In this document: positions 19,730 to 26,640 of the stretch, piece after piece
Numbering within the stretch: position 1 is the first letter of the stretch
Layout: each line of letters begins with the position of its first letter
IMG/VR virus record: IMGVR_UViG_3300042519_001582
Span: 1 to 28,466 of that record
Source: a virus
Length of the DNA: 28,466 nt
Reading direction: 5' to 3' (one strand)
Notes under the pieces: generated by a model
Told to the model about the DNA's origin: nothing
Database searches by the model: none
Seen by the model: the letters and a program-made list of their open reading frames with translations, nothing else
Program-made: the position numbers and the translations under genes

Positions 19730-20524
19730 ATGAAAACACAAACATTGGAAATCATAACACCGCAGAAGGCAGAGTTTTATTTATCTCTGTCCCGAGGAAA
19801 TGGGGTTAGGAGAACTCAGCTTATTGCAAAACACGTCAATAAGTTTGTTAGGTTCTTACAGGGTGGAGAGTTTCAGCATGGGTTGCCCGATGGCGTGGCA
19901 TTTCATCAAGATGGATGGCTTGCAAATGCCCATCACCGATTGAAGGCAATTTGCATTGCTGGTATTCCAGCAGAAATGTGGGTGGCTCGAGGGTTATCTG
20001 ATGCCGATATTCTTGCTCTCGATCAGGGCAAAATCAGAACAACATCAGATCTAACTGGGCTAGATAGAAAAGTCACAGAGACTCTTTTATACGCCAGCAG
20101 GATTATAACAAATCAATGCGGTAGAGATGTTTCAGCACGATCTGTCCTTTCAATGGCAGACAGTCCTTTTGGCATTAAAGTTCAAGAGCTGGTGGATTAT
20201 TGCGGCAAGAACTCAAAGGTTTTCTCAGCTGCTCCTGTTAAGTGCGCGGCGACCTATTGGGCACTAAATGGTGATCAGGAATATGCATTTTCCCAATACA
20301 GGGCACTCGCCAATCATAATTATGAGGATTTCACAAAGATCTCGGCACTCTTTGCACGAAGAGTAGCGACAAATGAATTGTCAGGCGCAAGGGCCGACGA
20401 GGTTTTTGCAGCAGCTATGCGGGTATTTAACCCATCAAAAAAAGACTACAAAAAACTCTATAAGTGGTCAGACGAAGCCAAGTCCGAGTTCAAAAAAATT
20501 TCTCACCTAATTTTTGGGAATTAA
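19730..20524 (+). CDS. ParB/sulfiredoxin-fold protein
   Basis: A 264-residue protein. Residues 54-75 (DGVAFHQDGWLANAHHRLKA) match the strand-turn-helix of ParB/Srx-type domains in phages, whose usual signature is NGQHR; here the Gly-Gln is Ala-His. A typical continuation follows (MWVARGLSDADILALDQGKI, RTTSDL). Members bind nucleotides and DNA, some as nucleases or partition proteins. The gene is clearly AT-richer than its neighbours and carries its own leader, so it is a likely recent insert. The exact activity is unknown. Confidence 0.7.
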   Translation: MKTQTLEIITPQKAEFYLSLSRGNGVRRTQLIAKHVNKFVRFLQGGEFQHGLPDGVAFHQDGWLANAHHRLKAICIAGIPAEMWVARGLSDADILALDQGKIRTTSDLTGLDRKVTETLLYASRIITNQCGRDVSARSVLSMADSPFGIKVQELVDYCGKNSKVFSAAPVKCAATYWALNGDQEYAFSQYRALANHNYEDFTKISALFARRVATNELSGARADEVFAAAMRVFNPSKKDYKKLYKWSDEAKSEFKKISHLIFGN

Positions 20525-20560
20525 TTATATGACATTAGAAATCGATCAGGAGGCCAACTG

Positions 20561-20782
20561 ATGGACTCAGGCGTTCTCGATCTCTGCGATGAGATCCAAG
20601 CACTGAAGGCCGAGTGCCGTCGCATCCGGGCGGCTGCCTCCCATGTGGTGGACAAGTCTTCCTTCTCGAATCAGGAGGAGCTTGCTGATCTCGGGAAGGC
20701 CGTGCGGAAGCTCCAGATCGAACTGGACCGATTCGCCCCGTCGATGGTCATGGATGCTCCGAAGAAAAGGAGGATCAAATGA
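20561..20782 (+). CDS. Small coiled-coil protein
   Basis: A 73-residue protein MDSGVLDLCDEIQALKAECR... with two amphipathic helices and a basic end (APKKRRIK). It has a good AGGAGG site (20549-20554). That site lies within a 10-codon frame (20529-20561, MTLEIDQEAN) whose stop overlaps this start, which could couple translation. It overlaps the next gene by ATGA. Confidence 0.6.
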   Translation: MDSGVLDLCDEIQALKAECRRIRAAASHVVDKSSFSNQEELADLGKAVRKLQIELDRFAPSMVMDAPKKRRIK

Positions 20783-21171
20783 GGCAGGTCGAGGTGGATG
20801 ACGCTCTGATCGAGCTGGCTGAGGCGATCATCCTGCAAGCTGTCGAGGATTATGTGAATCTCTCCGAGAAGAAGGTGATCCGAGGCCGCGAGGTGGATGT
20901 CTCTGCATGGGCTCGTCGCGGTGGCACTCGTGGCTACTGCAAGCCCATCGGATACGAATCGGCCTCGTCTGTCCTCGAGCTGATCGGGTGGCTGGCCGGT
21001 CACGGGCTGGAATACCTCTGCAAACTGACGAATCACCACGCCTGCCGCATCAGGAAGCGGATCGGGCTGATCCCAAGCACGGTGGCTCCGCTGACGATGG
21101 CTGAGATCCAGAAGTTCCACAACAGCTTAGCACTCTTCCGCCGGTGGGAACGTGCTCGCACGGAGGTCTGA
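20779..21171 (+). CDS. Hypothetical early protein
   Basis: A 130-residue protein MRQVEVDDALIELAEAIILQ... with an AGGAGG site just before the start. It has an N-terminal helix, a basic Gly-rich turn (WARRGGTRGYCKPIG), then two helices with a His pair (CKLTNHHACRIRKRIGLIPS). It might bind DNA, but no family is recognised. It lies between a small coiled-coil gene and a small KOW-like gene in the same operon. Confidence 0.6.
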   Translation: MRQVEVDDALIELAEAIILQAVEDYVNLSEKKVIRGREVDVSAWARRGGTRGYCKPIGYESASSVLELIGWLAGHGLEYLCKLTNHHACRIRKRIGLIPSTVAPLTMAEIQKFHNSLALFRRWERARTEV

Positions 21172-21174
21172 CCC

Positions 21175-21378
21175 ATGAAAAGCGAAACAACCAAGGTAGG
21201 GGATCTGGTGACGCTCAAGTCCAATGGTCGCGTCATGAAGGTGGTCCAGACCCACGCGAAGACCAGTCAGGTCTGCGTGATCCCTGCCGACTCGACCGGA
21301 GGGGTCGGGATCTGGGTGAAGGATGATGCCATCGAAGTGCCCGGCCTGCGCTCAACGAGCTCAACTCTCTCATTATGA
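21175..21378 (+). CDS. YodC/DUF2158-like small protein
   Basis: A 67-residue protein. Residues 7-25 (KVGDLVTLKSNGRVMKVVQT) match the start of the DUF2158 (YodC-like) family, an SH3-like small barrel with GD-V-LKSGG-MTV; the family's Cys-x-Trp is replaced by CVIPAD. Function of the family is unknown. It overlaps the methyltransferase gene by 4 nt (ATGA). Confidence 0.65.
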   Translation: MKSETTKVGDLVTLKSNGRVMKVVQTHAKTSQVCVIPADSTGGVGIWVKDDAIEVPGLRSTSSTLSL

Positions 21379-22931
21379 ATAATCAGATGATTTACGGATC
21401 TGTCTGCTCCGGCATCGAAGCCGCCACCGCCGGGTGGCATCACCTCGGGTGGAAGCCATCCTTCTTCTCCGAGATCGAACCCTTTCCCCGCGCAGTTCTC
21501 ACCCACCACTACCCAACCACCCCACTTCATGGAGACTTCACAACTATCACTGCTGGACAATACCAGCCAATCGACCTTCTGGTCGGAGGAACACCCTGTC
21601 AGGCATTCAGCGTCGCCGGACTCCGAAAGGGACTGGATGACCCTCGTGGCAACCTCACACTCGCATTCCTTGGCCTTATTGACCGCCTCCGGCCCAAGTG
21701 GGTGGTCTGGGAGAATGTCCCCGGCGTCCTGTCGATTGACGGAGGAAAAACTTTTGGCACCTTCCTCGGAGGGTTGGGCGAGTTGGGGTATGGGTTCGCC
21801 TACCGCGTTCTTGACGCTCAATGGTTCGGAGTGGCCCAAAGACGCCGTCGTGTGTTCGTTGTCGGATACCTTGGAGACTGGCGACCTCCCGCAGCGGTAC
21901 TATTTGAGCGCGACAGCCTGCACGGGCATCCTGCGCCGAGCCGAAAAGCGGGGAAAGGAACTGCCTCCCATGCTACGAACCGCGCTCGAATCGGCATCCA
22001 AGCGGGGAGCCATTGGGACGGAGAAGAAGTCCACCCCTCAATCACCCAGTCACACAACACCGGAGGAATAGGCCAGAGCAACCAAGAGATCTTCTCCCAG
22101 CGTGGTAGTGGATTGGTTCCGCAAGAGGTTGTCGGAGCCTTATGTGCCGATGCTCATCCTGGTGCTTACTCAGGACAAGATGCCTATACAGGCCGCCTCG
22201 TCCCCTGCTTCTCCAACGACCCAGCGGCCACCATCTGCGCGAACGAAGCCAAGACCTACACCAACGAAGGGAGCGTCTTCCAGCTTCGTAATGTCATCGC
22301 GGAGCCCATCGCCATCCGGACAGCCAACACCTCATCCAACGGCCACGGATTCTCCGATGAGACCGCCTACACCTTGGACAGAACCCAAGGTCAGGCCATT
22401 GCACAACCAATCACCCAGTTCGGTGATGTGGCTGGGGCGTTGCTTGCACGGCATGACTCATCACCCTGTGCAGATCGAGGGAGCAACGTGGTGGCCACAC
22501 CAATCGGCTTCGGAATGGACGGGGATGTCATGCACGACAACTGCATGGAGACCATCACGACCCCGGAGGGAGCCATTGCCGATACATCCCATGCGGTGGC
22601 GGTACAGGCAACTGATCATCCCGTGCCATTCGGTGTGTCGGAACAGCCAGATATCGGTCATTGCCTTCGGTCAGGTGCCAGTAAGGCCGACAAGCATGAA
22701 TCGACCACTTATATAGCTCACCCAAGCATGGCTGTCCGCCGACTCACCCCGGTCGAGTGCGAGCGTCTCCAAGGATTCCCCGACAACTTCACCCGCATCC
22801 CGTGGAGGAACAAGCCAGCCAGAGAGTGTCCTGACGGGCCTCGATACAAAGCCCTAGGCAACTCCATGGCAGTGCCTGTCATGCGCTGGATAGGGGAACG
22901 CATCCAGCAGTTTGAGGATTTATCAAAATGA
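21375..22931 (+). CDS. dcm: DNA cytosine-5 methyltransferase
   Basis: A 518-residue protein with the ordered C5-MTase motifs: I (YGSVCSGIEAATAGW, 7-21, cofactor binding), IV (GGTPCQAFS, nucleophile Cys75), VI (WENVPG, Glu113), VIII (QRRRRVF, 155-161), and near the end RRLTPVECERLQGFPDNF and YKALGNSMAVP (IX and X). The region between VIII and IX is very long (about 270 residues), rich in Gly, His, Ala and Ser, and presumably holds the target-recognition part. It would methylate phage DNA, protecting against host restriction. No restriction partner is seen, so it is a solitary phage methylase. Confidence 0.95.
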   Translation: MNNQMIYGSVCSGIEAATAGWHHLGWKPSFFSEIEPFPRAVLTHHYPTTPLHGDFTTITAGQYQPIDLLVGGTPCQAFSVAGLRKGLDDPRGNLTLAFLGLIDRLRPKWVVWENVPGVLSIDGGKTFGTFLGGLGELGYGFAYRVLDAQWFGVAQRRRRVFVVGYLGDWRPPAAVLFERDSLHGHPAPSRKAGKGTASHATNRARIGIQAGSHWDGEEVHPSITQSHNTGGIGQSNQEIFSQRGSGLVPQEVVGALCADAHPGAYSGQDAYTGRLVPCFSNDPAATICANEAKTYTNEGSVFQLRNVIAEPIAIRTANTSSNGHGFSDETAYTLDRTQGQAIAQPITQFGDVAGALLARHDSSPCADRGSNVVATPIGFGMDGDVMHDNCMETITTPEGAIADTSHAVAVQATDHPVPFGVSEQPDIGHCLRSGASKADKHESTTYIAHPSMAVRRLTPVECERLQGFPDNFTRIPWRNKPARECPDGPRYKALGNSMAVPVMRWIGERIQQFEDLSK

Positions 22932-24127
22932 GCGTGACGATCTACGAACGGGCTTCACGTTATATCGCGCGGATGGATGCGGCGGTCGCCGGGTCAGGGG
23001 GCCATGATGCGACCTTTGCGGTGGCCTGCGCTCTCGTCCATGGGTTCTCCCTGGGTGAGTCGGAGGCGATGTCGCTCATGCAGGAGTATAACTCGCGCTG
23101 CGCCCCTCCATGGTCTGAACGGGAGCTGGCCTATAAGCTGCGATCCGCCGCGAACTCTCACTCCTCGAAGGGCTCTGGCTATCTGCTGCAAGGGAAGGCT
23201 GAAGGCGGAAGGCTGAAGGCTGAAGACTACAAGCCACTTCCTAAGCCGGAGCCGGTGGAGTTCGACCCTGCGGCTCTGGCGGCTCTCGCTGGGGAGTTCC
23301 GCCCCCGGCTGGATTGGTTCGCGGCCCGATCCTATGCCGACCCCTCTCTGCTGGATTCGGCAGGGTTCCTCTCTCTCCTCTATGCGGGGGAGAAGGTTTT
23401 AATTTTCTCAGATGATAAGTCCCAAGGTCAGGCTCTCTGGCCTGATGAGCCGATCCCGGCCTGCGGTCCTCGTGGGATGTGGTATCTGGCCAACCCGGTC
23501 GATGGCCGCGAATACCCGAACCCGCGCACGGGCAAGCCATCACGCCGCTCGGAGGAGTCGGTGACGCGCTGGAAGTTCGCCCTGCTGGAGTCGGACGAGG
23601 CTGATCCTCGCATCTGGCTGGGTGCTCTCGCCAAGACGACACTTCCTGTCTCGGCGATCTATTCGTCGGGTGGGCGGTCTGTCCATGCTCTGATCCGTGT
23701 GCCCGGCAGTGGAACTGGGATGTCGGCTCTCTCCGGCCCTACCTCGAAGGCGGAGTGGGATGCCTGGGCTCGCGCTCAGAAGGCTACTCTGGCCCGGATC
23801 GGGGCTGATCCGAAGGCTCTGACTGCGGTGAGGCTGACCCGTCTGCCGCAGCAGTATCGCTCGGAGAAGGGTGCGCTCCAGAAGCTGCTCTATGTGAACC
23901 CATGGCCTCCCTTCGGTGAGCGGATCATCGACCGGCCACCCGTCCGCGATGCGCTGAGGGATGCGGTGGAGGCGGCTCGCGCTGCGGCGTGGGGTGAGGA
24001 TGCCGAGGCGATGCTGGCCTGCGCGGAGCGGCTGGAGTTTTACGCTCCATGCAATGGGAAATTCTCCCTGATGGCGGAGGAGCTACGACGGGATGCGGGG
24101 GCTCTGGCTGATCTCCACCACCGATAG
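22928..24127 (+). CDS. Primase (PriCT-like N terminus plus AEP-like core)
   Basis: A 399-residue protein. Residues 1-78 (ASRYIARMDAAVAGSGGHDA ... APPWSERELAYKLRSA) match the helical domain common at one end of phage primase-helicases. Residues about 215-260 contain WKFALLESDEAD and SSGGRSVHALIRV, which fit the acidic motif and the S-x-H motif of archaeo-eukaryotic-type primases. The linker at 89-101 (GKAEGGRLKAEDY) is encoded by GGCTGAA heptamers. It overlaps the methyltransferase by ATGA. It would make primers for replication together with the ATPase downstream. Confidence 0.75.
   Translation: MSVTIYERASRYIARMDAAVAGSGGHDATFAVACALVHGFSLGESEAMSLMQEYNSRCAPPWSERELAYKLRSAANSHSSKGSGYLLQGKAEGGRLKAEDYKPLPKPEPVEFDPAALAALAGEFRPRLDWFAARSYADPSLLDSAGFLSLLYAGEKVLIFSDDKSQGQALWPDEPIPACGPRGMWYLANPVDGREYPNPRTGKPSRRSEESVTRWKFALLESDEADPRIWLGALAKTTLPVSAIYSSGGRSVHALIRVPGSGTGMSALSGPTSKAEWDAWARAQKATLARIGADPKALTAVRLTRLPQQYRSEKGALQKLLYVNPWPPFGERIIDRPPVRDALRDAVEAARAAAWGEDAEAMLACAERLEFYAPCNGKFSLMAEELRRDAGALADLHHR
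23197..23227 (+). repeat. GGCTGAA heptamers inside the primase gene
   Basis: GGCTGAA, GGCGGAA, GGCTGAA, GGCTGAA, GACT in tandem, read in frame as a linker between the two primase domains. This frame avoids the TGA contained in each unit. Confidence 0.85.
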
Positions 24128-24139
24128 GGGTGGGAGCAG

Positions 24140-24167
24140 GGCTGAAGACTGAAGGCTAAAGGCTGAA
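24140..24167 (+). repeat. GGCTGAA heptamer array
   Basis: GGCTGAA, GACTGAA, GGCTAAA, GGCTGAA, directly joined to the GAAACCAAACA leader of the next gene. Confidence 0.9.
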
Positions 24168-24206
24168 GAAACCAAACATTTGACTGACTCGACGAATCAC
24201 ACGCAC
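24168..24206 (+). promoter_or_regulatory. GAAACCAAACA...ACACGCAC leader
   Basis: GAAACCAAACA, then 20 nt containing TTTGACT, then ACACGCAC and ATG 24207. The two ends match the leaders at 19714-19729 and 24853-24879, here split by an insert. Confidence 0.5.
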
Positions 24207-24734
24207 ATGACTGAAAATAATCCGACTAACAATACCCCCCCCGGTGGCTCTCCGGCAGGGGCTGAAAAAAATCAGGGGGGGGGCGATGCCTCTCAAAACG
24301 AGCTTCCGCATATCGAGCTGCCACGGGTGGGGAGGATCCTCTCGGACTTCGCCAATGACATCGGCGAGGTGATGAGCAGGAATGGGGTTTTCCTCCAAGA
24401 CGGGCTGCCCGTCGTGCTGGAGCCGAAGACTGACCGGATGCAGCCGCTCACCCCGGCCTGCTTCCGCACTTATGCTGAGAAGAATCTCCGCACGGTGAAG
24501 CTGGTGAAGATGCCATGGAAGAAGGAGGACGGAAGCGATGCCTATGAGGCGCGTCCCGACTCGATGAATAAGATGCAGGCGGAGGCTGTCCTGACCTCTC
24601 ACATGTTTCTGGAACTCCAGAGGCCCCTGCGCCGGATCTCGCGCGTCCCGGTGCCGATCCTGCGAGGTGGTGAACTCGCGCTTCAGTCGGCGGGCTATGA
24701 CGCGGAGACCAAGATCCTAGTCAAGGAGGCGTAG
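24207..24734 (+). CDS. Replication accessory protein, unknown
   Basis: A 175-residue protein from ATG 24207 (a TTG at 24180 in frame is possible). A disordered N terminus (Asn/Pro/Gly-rich) is followed by a domain beginning RVGRILSDFANDIGEVMSRN and continuing LTPACFRTYAEKNLRTVKLV. This resembles the segment that lies between primase and helicase in longer phage primase-helicase proteins, so here that protein seems to be split into separate genes. Likely role: linking or regulating primase and ATPase. Confidence 0.55.
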   Translation: MTENNPTNNTPPGGSPAGAEKNQGGGDASQNELPHIELPRVGRILSDFANDIGEVMSRNGVFLQDGLPVVLEPKTDRMQPLTPACFRTYAEKNLRTVKLVKMPWKKEDGSDAYEARPDSMNKMQAEAVLTSHMFLELQRPLRRISRVPVPILRGGELALQSAGYDAETKILVKEA

Positions 24735-24739
24735 GCGTC

Positions 24740-24883
24740 ATGGAGAACAAGAAGAACCGAGCCGAGAACGGCAAGGGCGATGCGCCCAGGAATAATTTCT
24801 CAAAGGAGTATCGCCGCCGGTATGCGGCGATCAACTGGAAGAAGAAGGAAGAAAAACCAAAACAAAACACGCACAAACCATGA
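24740..24883 (+). CDS. 47-residue basic protein
   Basis: ATG 24740 is preceded by AAGGAGG (24723-24729). The product MENKKNRAENGKGDAPRNNF... is Lys/Arg/Asn-rich, probably disordered or nucleic-acid-binding. Its last codons (EKPKQNTHKP) are read from the A/C-rich leader of the ATPase gene, and it overlaps that gene by ATGA. Function unknown. Confidence 0.5.
   Translation: MENKKNRAENGKGDAPRNNFSKEYRRRYAAINWKKKEEKPKQNTHKP
24852..24879 (+). promoter_or_regulatory. A/C-rich leader of the ATPase gene
   Basis: GAAAAACCAAAACAAAACAC, then GCACAAACC and ATG 24880. It matches the ParB-like gene leader apart from a few added A residues, and lies within the coding sequence of the small gene upstream. Confidence 0.55.
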
Positions 24884-25983
24884 CCTACGACCTGATGCCC
24901 AAGGAGGCCGCCGTCGATTACCTGACGGATCTCCTCCACGAGTTCCCATTTGCCGATGATGGTGGGCGATCCCTCTCCTGCCAGATCGCGGCGATGATGA
25001 CGCGCTTCGCGGTCTCGCTCCTGCCTGAGCAGGCTCAGGTGCCGCTCGTCATCTGGAATGCCAACGGCCCAGCCGCCGGGAAGTCGCTCCTCGCCATGGT
25101 GGTGGAGGTGCCGGTGAGGGGATTCGCAGCCATGCGCGCCCTCCCAGAGGAACGAGAGGAGCTTCAGAAGGTGCTGGACTCGGAGGTGCTGGCGGGTTCG
25201 GACTCGGTGATCTTCGACAATGTGAAGGACAAGATCGATTCGGCCTATCTGGAGCAGTTCGCCACTTCCTCGGTGGTCTCGGTGCGTCGGCTCGGCTCGA
25301 GCGCGAAGTATGAGGTGGCGAAGCAGACGATGCTGATGTTCACCAGCAATCAGGCCGAGGTCTCCTCTGACATCGCGCGTCGGTCGATATTCATCGATCT
25401 CTTCCAGAAGGAGGCCGACCCTCAGGCGCGTAAGATCGAGCGTCCGATGGGTGCCGAGTATCTGGCGAGGCCGGAGGTGCGATTCGCCATTCTCTCTGCT
25501 CTCTGGTCGCTCATCGTGGCATGGGACAAGGCTGGGCGTCCGGCCTGCTCGTCGCGGTTGGTGGGCTTCGAGGACTGGAGTCGCGTGATCGGCGGGATCG
25601 TGGAGAATGCGGGCTTCGGCGATCCGCTGCGGAAGCCAGATAGCGAGGACTTCGGCGATCCCGACGCCGCTGACATGCGCGATCTGGTGCAGGCCATGGC
25701 TGAGGGAATATTCCAGGATGGCCTTGAACTCCGCACCCGTGAGGGCGTGACATTCGATGAGGTGATCTGGATCTGCCGAAACCGTGGCCTCTTCGAGGAG
25801 CAGATCAAGGGGAAGGTGGACAGGGAGACCAAGGAGTTCGAGATCTACACTTCAGCCAGGACAAAGATGTCGCGACTCTTTGCCCGCTACAATGGGCGGG
25901 TCTTCCGGTTCGGTGAGGAGCTGGGGACGGTGAAGCTCGAGCGTGTGGGAGGGAAGAATGACAGGAAGTGGCGCGTTAGCTGA
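24880..25983 (+). CDS. SF3/AAA+-like replicative ATPase (helicase)
   Basis: A 367-residue protein. Walker A is NGPAAGKS (62-69), Walker B SVIFDNV (109-115), a sensor-1 Asn lies in MFTSNQ (153-158) and an arginine pair in DIARRSIFIDL (165-173) fits the Arg finger. The order and spacing match phage/plasmid helicases of the D5 or SF3 kind. The C-terminal 100 residues are a winged-helix-like region. With the primase two genes upstream it should form the replication module. It is followed by a strong terminator. Confidence 0.8.
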   Translation: MTYDLMPKEAAVDYLTDLLHEFPFADDGGRSLSCQIAAMMTRFAVSLLPEQAQVPLVIWNANGPAAGKSLLAMVVEVPVRGFAAMRALPEEREELQKVLDSEVLAGSDSVIFDNVKDKIDSAYLEQFATSSVVSVRRLGSSAKYEVAKQTMLMFTSNQAEVSSDIARRSIFIDLFQKEADPQARKIERPMGAEYLARPEVRFAILSALWSLIVAWDKAGRPACSSRLVGFEDWSRVIGGIVENAGFGDPLRKPDSEDFGDPDAADMRDLVQAMAEGIFQDGLELRTREGVTFDEVIWICRNRGLFEEQIKGKVDRETKEFEIYTSARTKMSRLFARYNGRVFRFGEELGTVKLERVGGKNDRKWRVS

Positions 25984-26009
25984 TCTATAAAGGAAGTTGC
26001 GGAACGATT

Positions 26010-26051
26010 ACCCTGTGCGAGGTTCGCCTCATGCACAGGGTTTTCCTTTTT
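26010..26051 (+). terminator. Intrinsic terminator with UUCG loop
   Basis: ACCCTGTGC (26010-26018) pairs with GCACAGGGT (26033-26041). Inside, GAGG-TTCG-CCTC forms a second stem with a TTCG tetraloop, leaving two unpaired nt. A TTTTCCTTTTT tract follows. It ends the early/replication operon. The start codon of the next gene (26031) lies inside the 3' arm. Confidence 0.85.
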
Positions 26052-26216
26052 CTGGCCATAGTTACCACCGGATGCTCATCCACTAAATCGCCAGATTCCA
26101 AGCTACTTCTTGCCGCTTATATGATGGGTAGGATGGATGCAATTAGGGACATGGGTCAGGCCGATCCGCCTCAATGCCACCGTCCGCCCCGCGCCCTTGG
26201 TGGGCAGAAGCAATGA
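26031..26216 (+). CDS. Small lipoprotein
   Basis: A 61-residue frame: MHRVFLFLAIVTTGCSSTKS..., a signal segment and lipobox VTTGC with Cys15, then a short helix (LLLAAYMMGRMDAIRDM) and a Pro-rich tail. The ATG and the first codons lie in the terminator stem and T-tract, so any transcript must read through the terminator. No other start is available. The lipobox is convincing, but overlap with the terminator leaves some doubt. It could be an exclusion or lysis-associated lipoprotein. Confidence 0.55.
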   Translation: MHRVFLFLAIVTTGCSSTKSPDSKLLLAAYMMGRMDAIRDMGQADPPQCHRPPRALGGQKQ

Positions 26217-26380
26217 GGACGATGAACGTCCTGAATAAGCCATGGATCAAGCAGAAAGGGAGTGGGGTTTTAGTTTTGGGTTACTTTGAGGACGATGAAC
26301 GTCCTCGCTTGGACGATGCTTCCGCACCATCTCCTAGGCTTTCAAACAGCTTACCATCATACTCTTATACTATCTCTTAA
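26213..26380 (+). CDS. Doubtful 55-codon frame
   Basis: ATG 26213 overlaps the lipoprotein stop (ATGA), like many true pairs here, and opens MRTMNVLNKPWIKQKGSGVL ... with a Ser/Pro-rich end. However, both 17-19 nt palindromes lie in it, in different frames, and the composition is not protein-like, so it is more likely non-coding. Confidence 0.2.
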   Translation: MRTMNVLNKPWIKQKGSGVLVLGYFEDDERPRLDDASAPSPRLSNSLPSYSYTIS

Positions 26381-26475
26381 GGAGATAATGACGATATTCT
26401 GATATCCCAGCTAGTTTTTCTCTCGGTTGCTTGAGTAGAAACTGGGTGGAATCGACGATGAGCGTCTGATCGTCC
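26215..26475. promoter_or_regulatory. Palindrome cluster upstream of the terminase genes
   Basis: Two copies of AGGACG-ATGAA-CGTCCT (26216-26232 and 26289-26305, the second extended to GAGGACG/CGTCCTC), a half site GGACGATG (26311-26318), a variant GACG-ATGAG-CGTC (26454-26466) and an inverted half site ATCGTCC (26469-26475). It could be a packaging (pac/cos) recognition region or an operator. The remaining gap to 26610 shows nothing else clear apart from GATAT-N4-ATATC-like symmetry at about 26393-26406. Confidence 0.6.
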
Positions 26476-26611
26476 GGTGACTCCCCCCTCGGTAAGGAAT
26501 CTCTTCACGCTTCACAATCTAAGCGGTTGGGCGCACTGGCGTTGTTTCTGCGTGAATTAGCTTGGAACGTTAGGGAAGCCGATTAGTTCCCGACCTTCCG
26601 CGCCCGTTCCG

Positions 26612-26640
26612 TTCCGTTCCTTTGACACGGAACGGAAGCC
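26612..26640 (+). promoter_or_regulatory. Hairpin with TTTGACAC loop, TTGACA-N13 start motif
   Basis: TTCCGTTCC (26612-26620) and GGAACGGAA (26629-26637) form a perfect 9-bp stem with an 8-nt loop TTTGACAC. TTGACA (26622-26627) is 13 nt from ATG 26641, and a GTTCC tandem repeat precedes the stem. Confidence 0.65.

Noticed and set aside
22102-22716. A 204-codon plus-strand frame inside the methyltransferase gene
   Set aside because: It lies in another frame within a gene with clear catalytic motifs at both ends; its Pro/Ser/Arg-rich composition is typical of a shadow frame.
7844-24167. Heptamer arrays as CRISPR repeats
   Set aside because: Units are 7 nt, directly tandem and without spacers; no cas genes are present.
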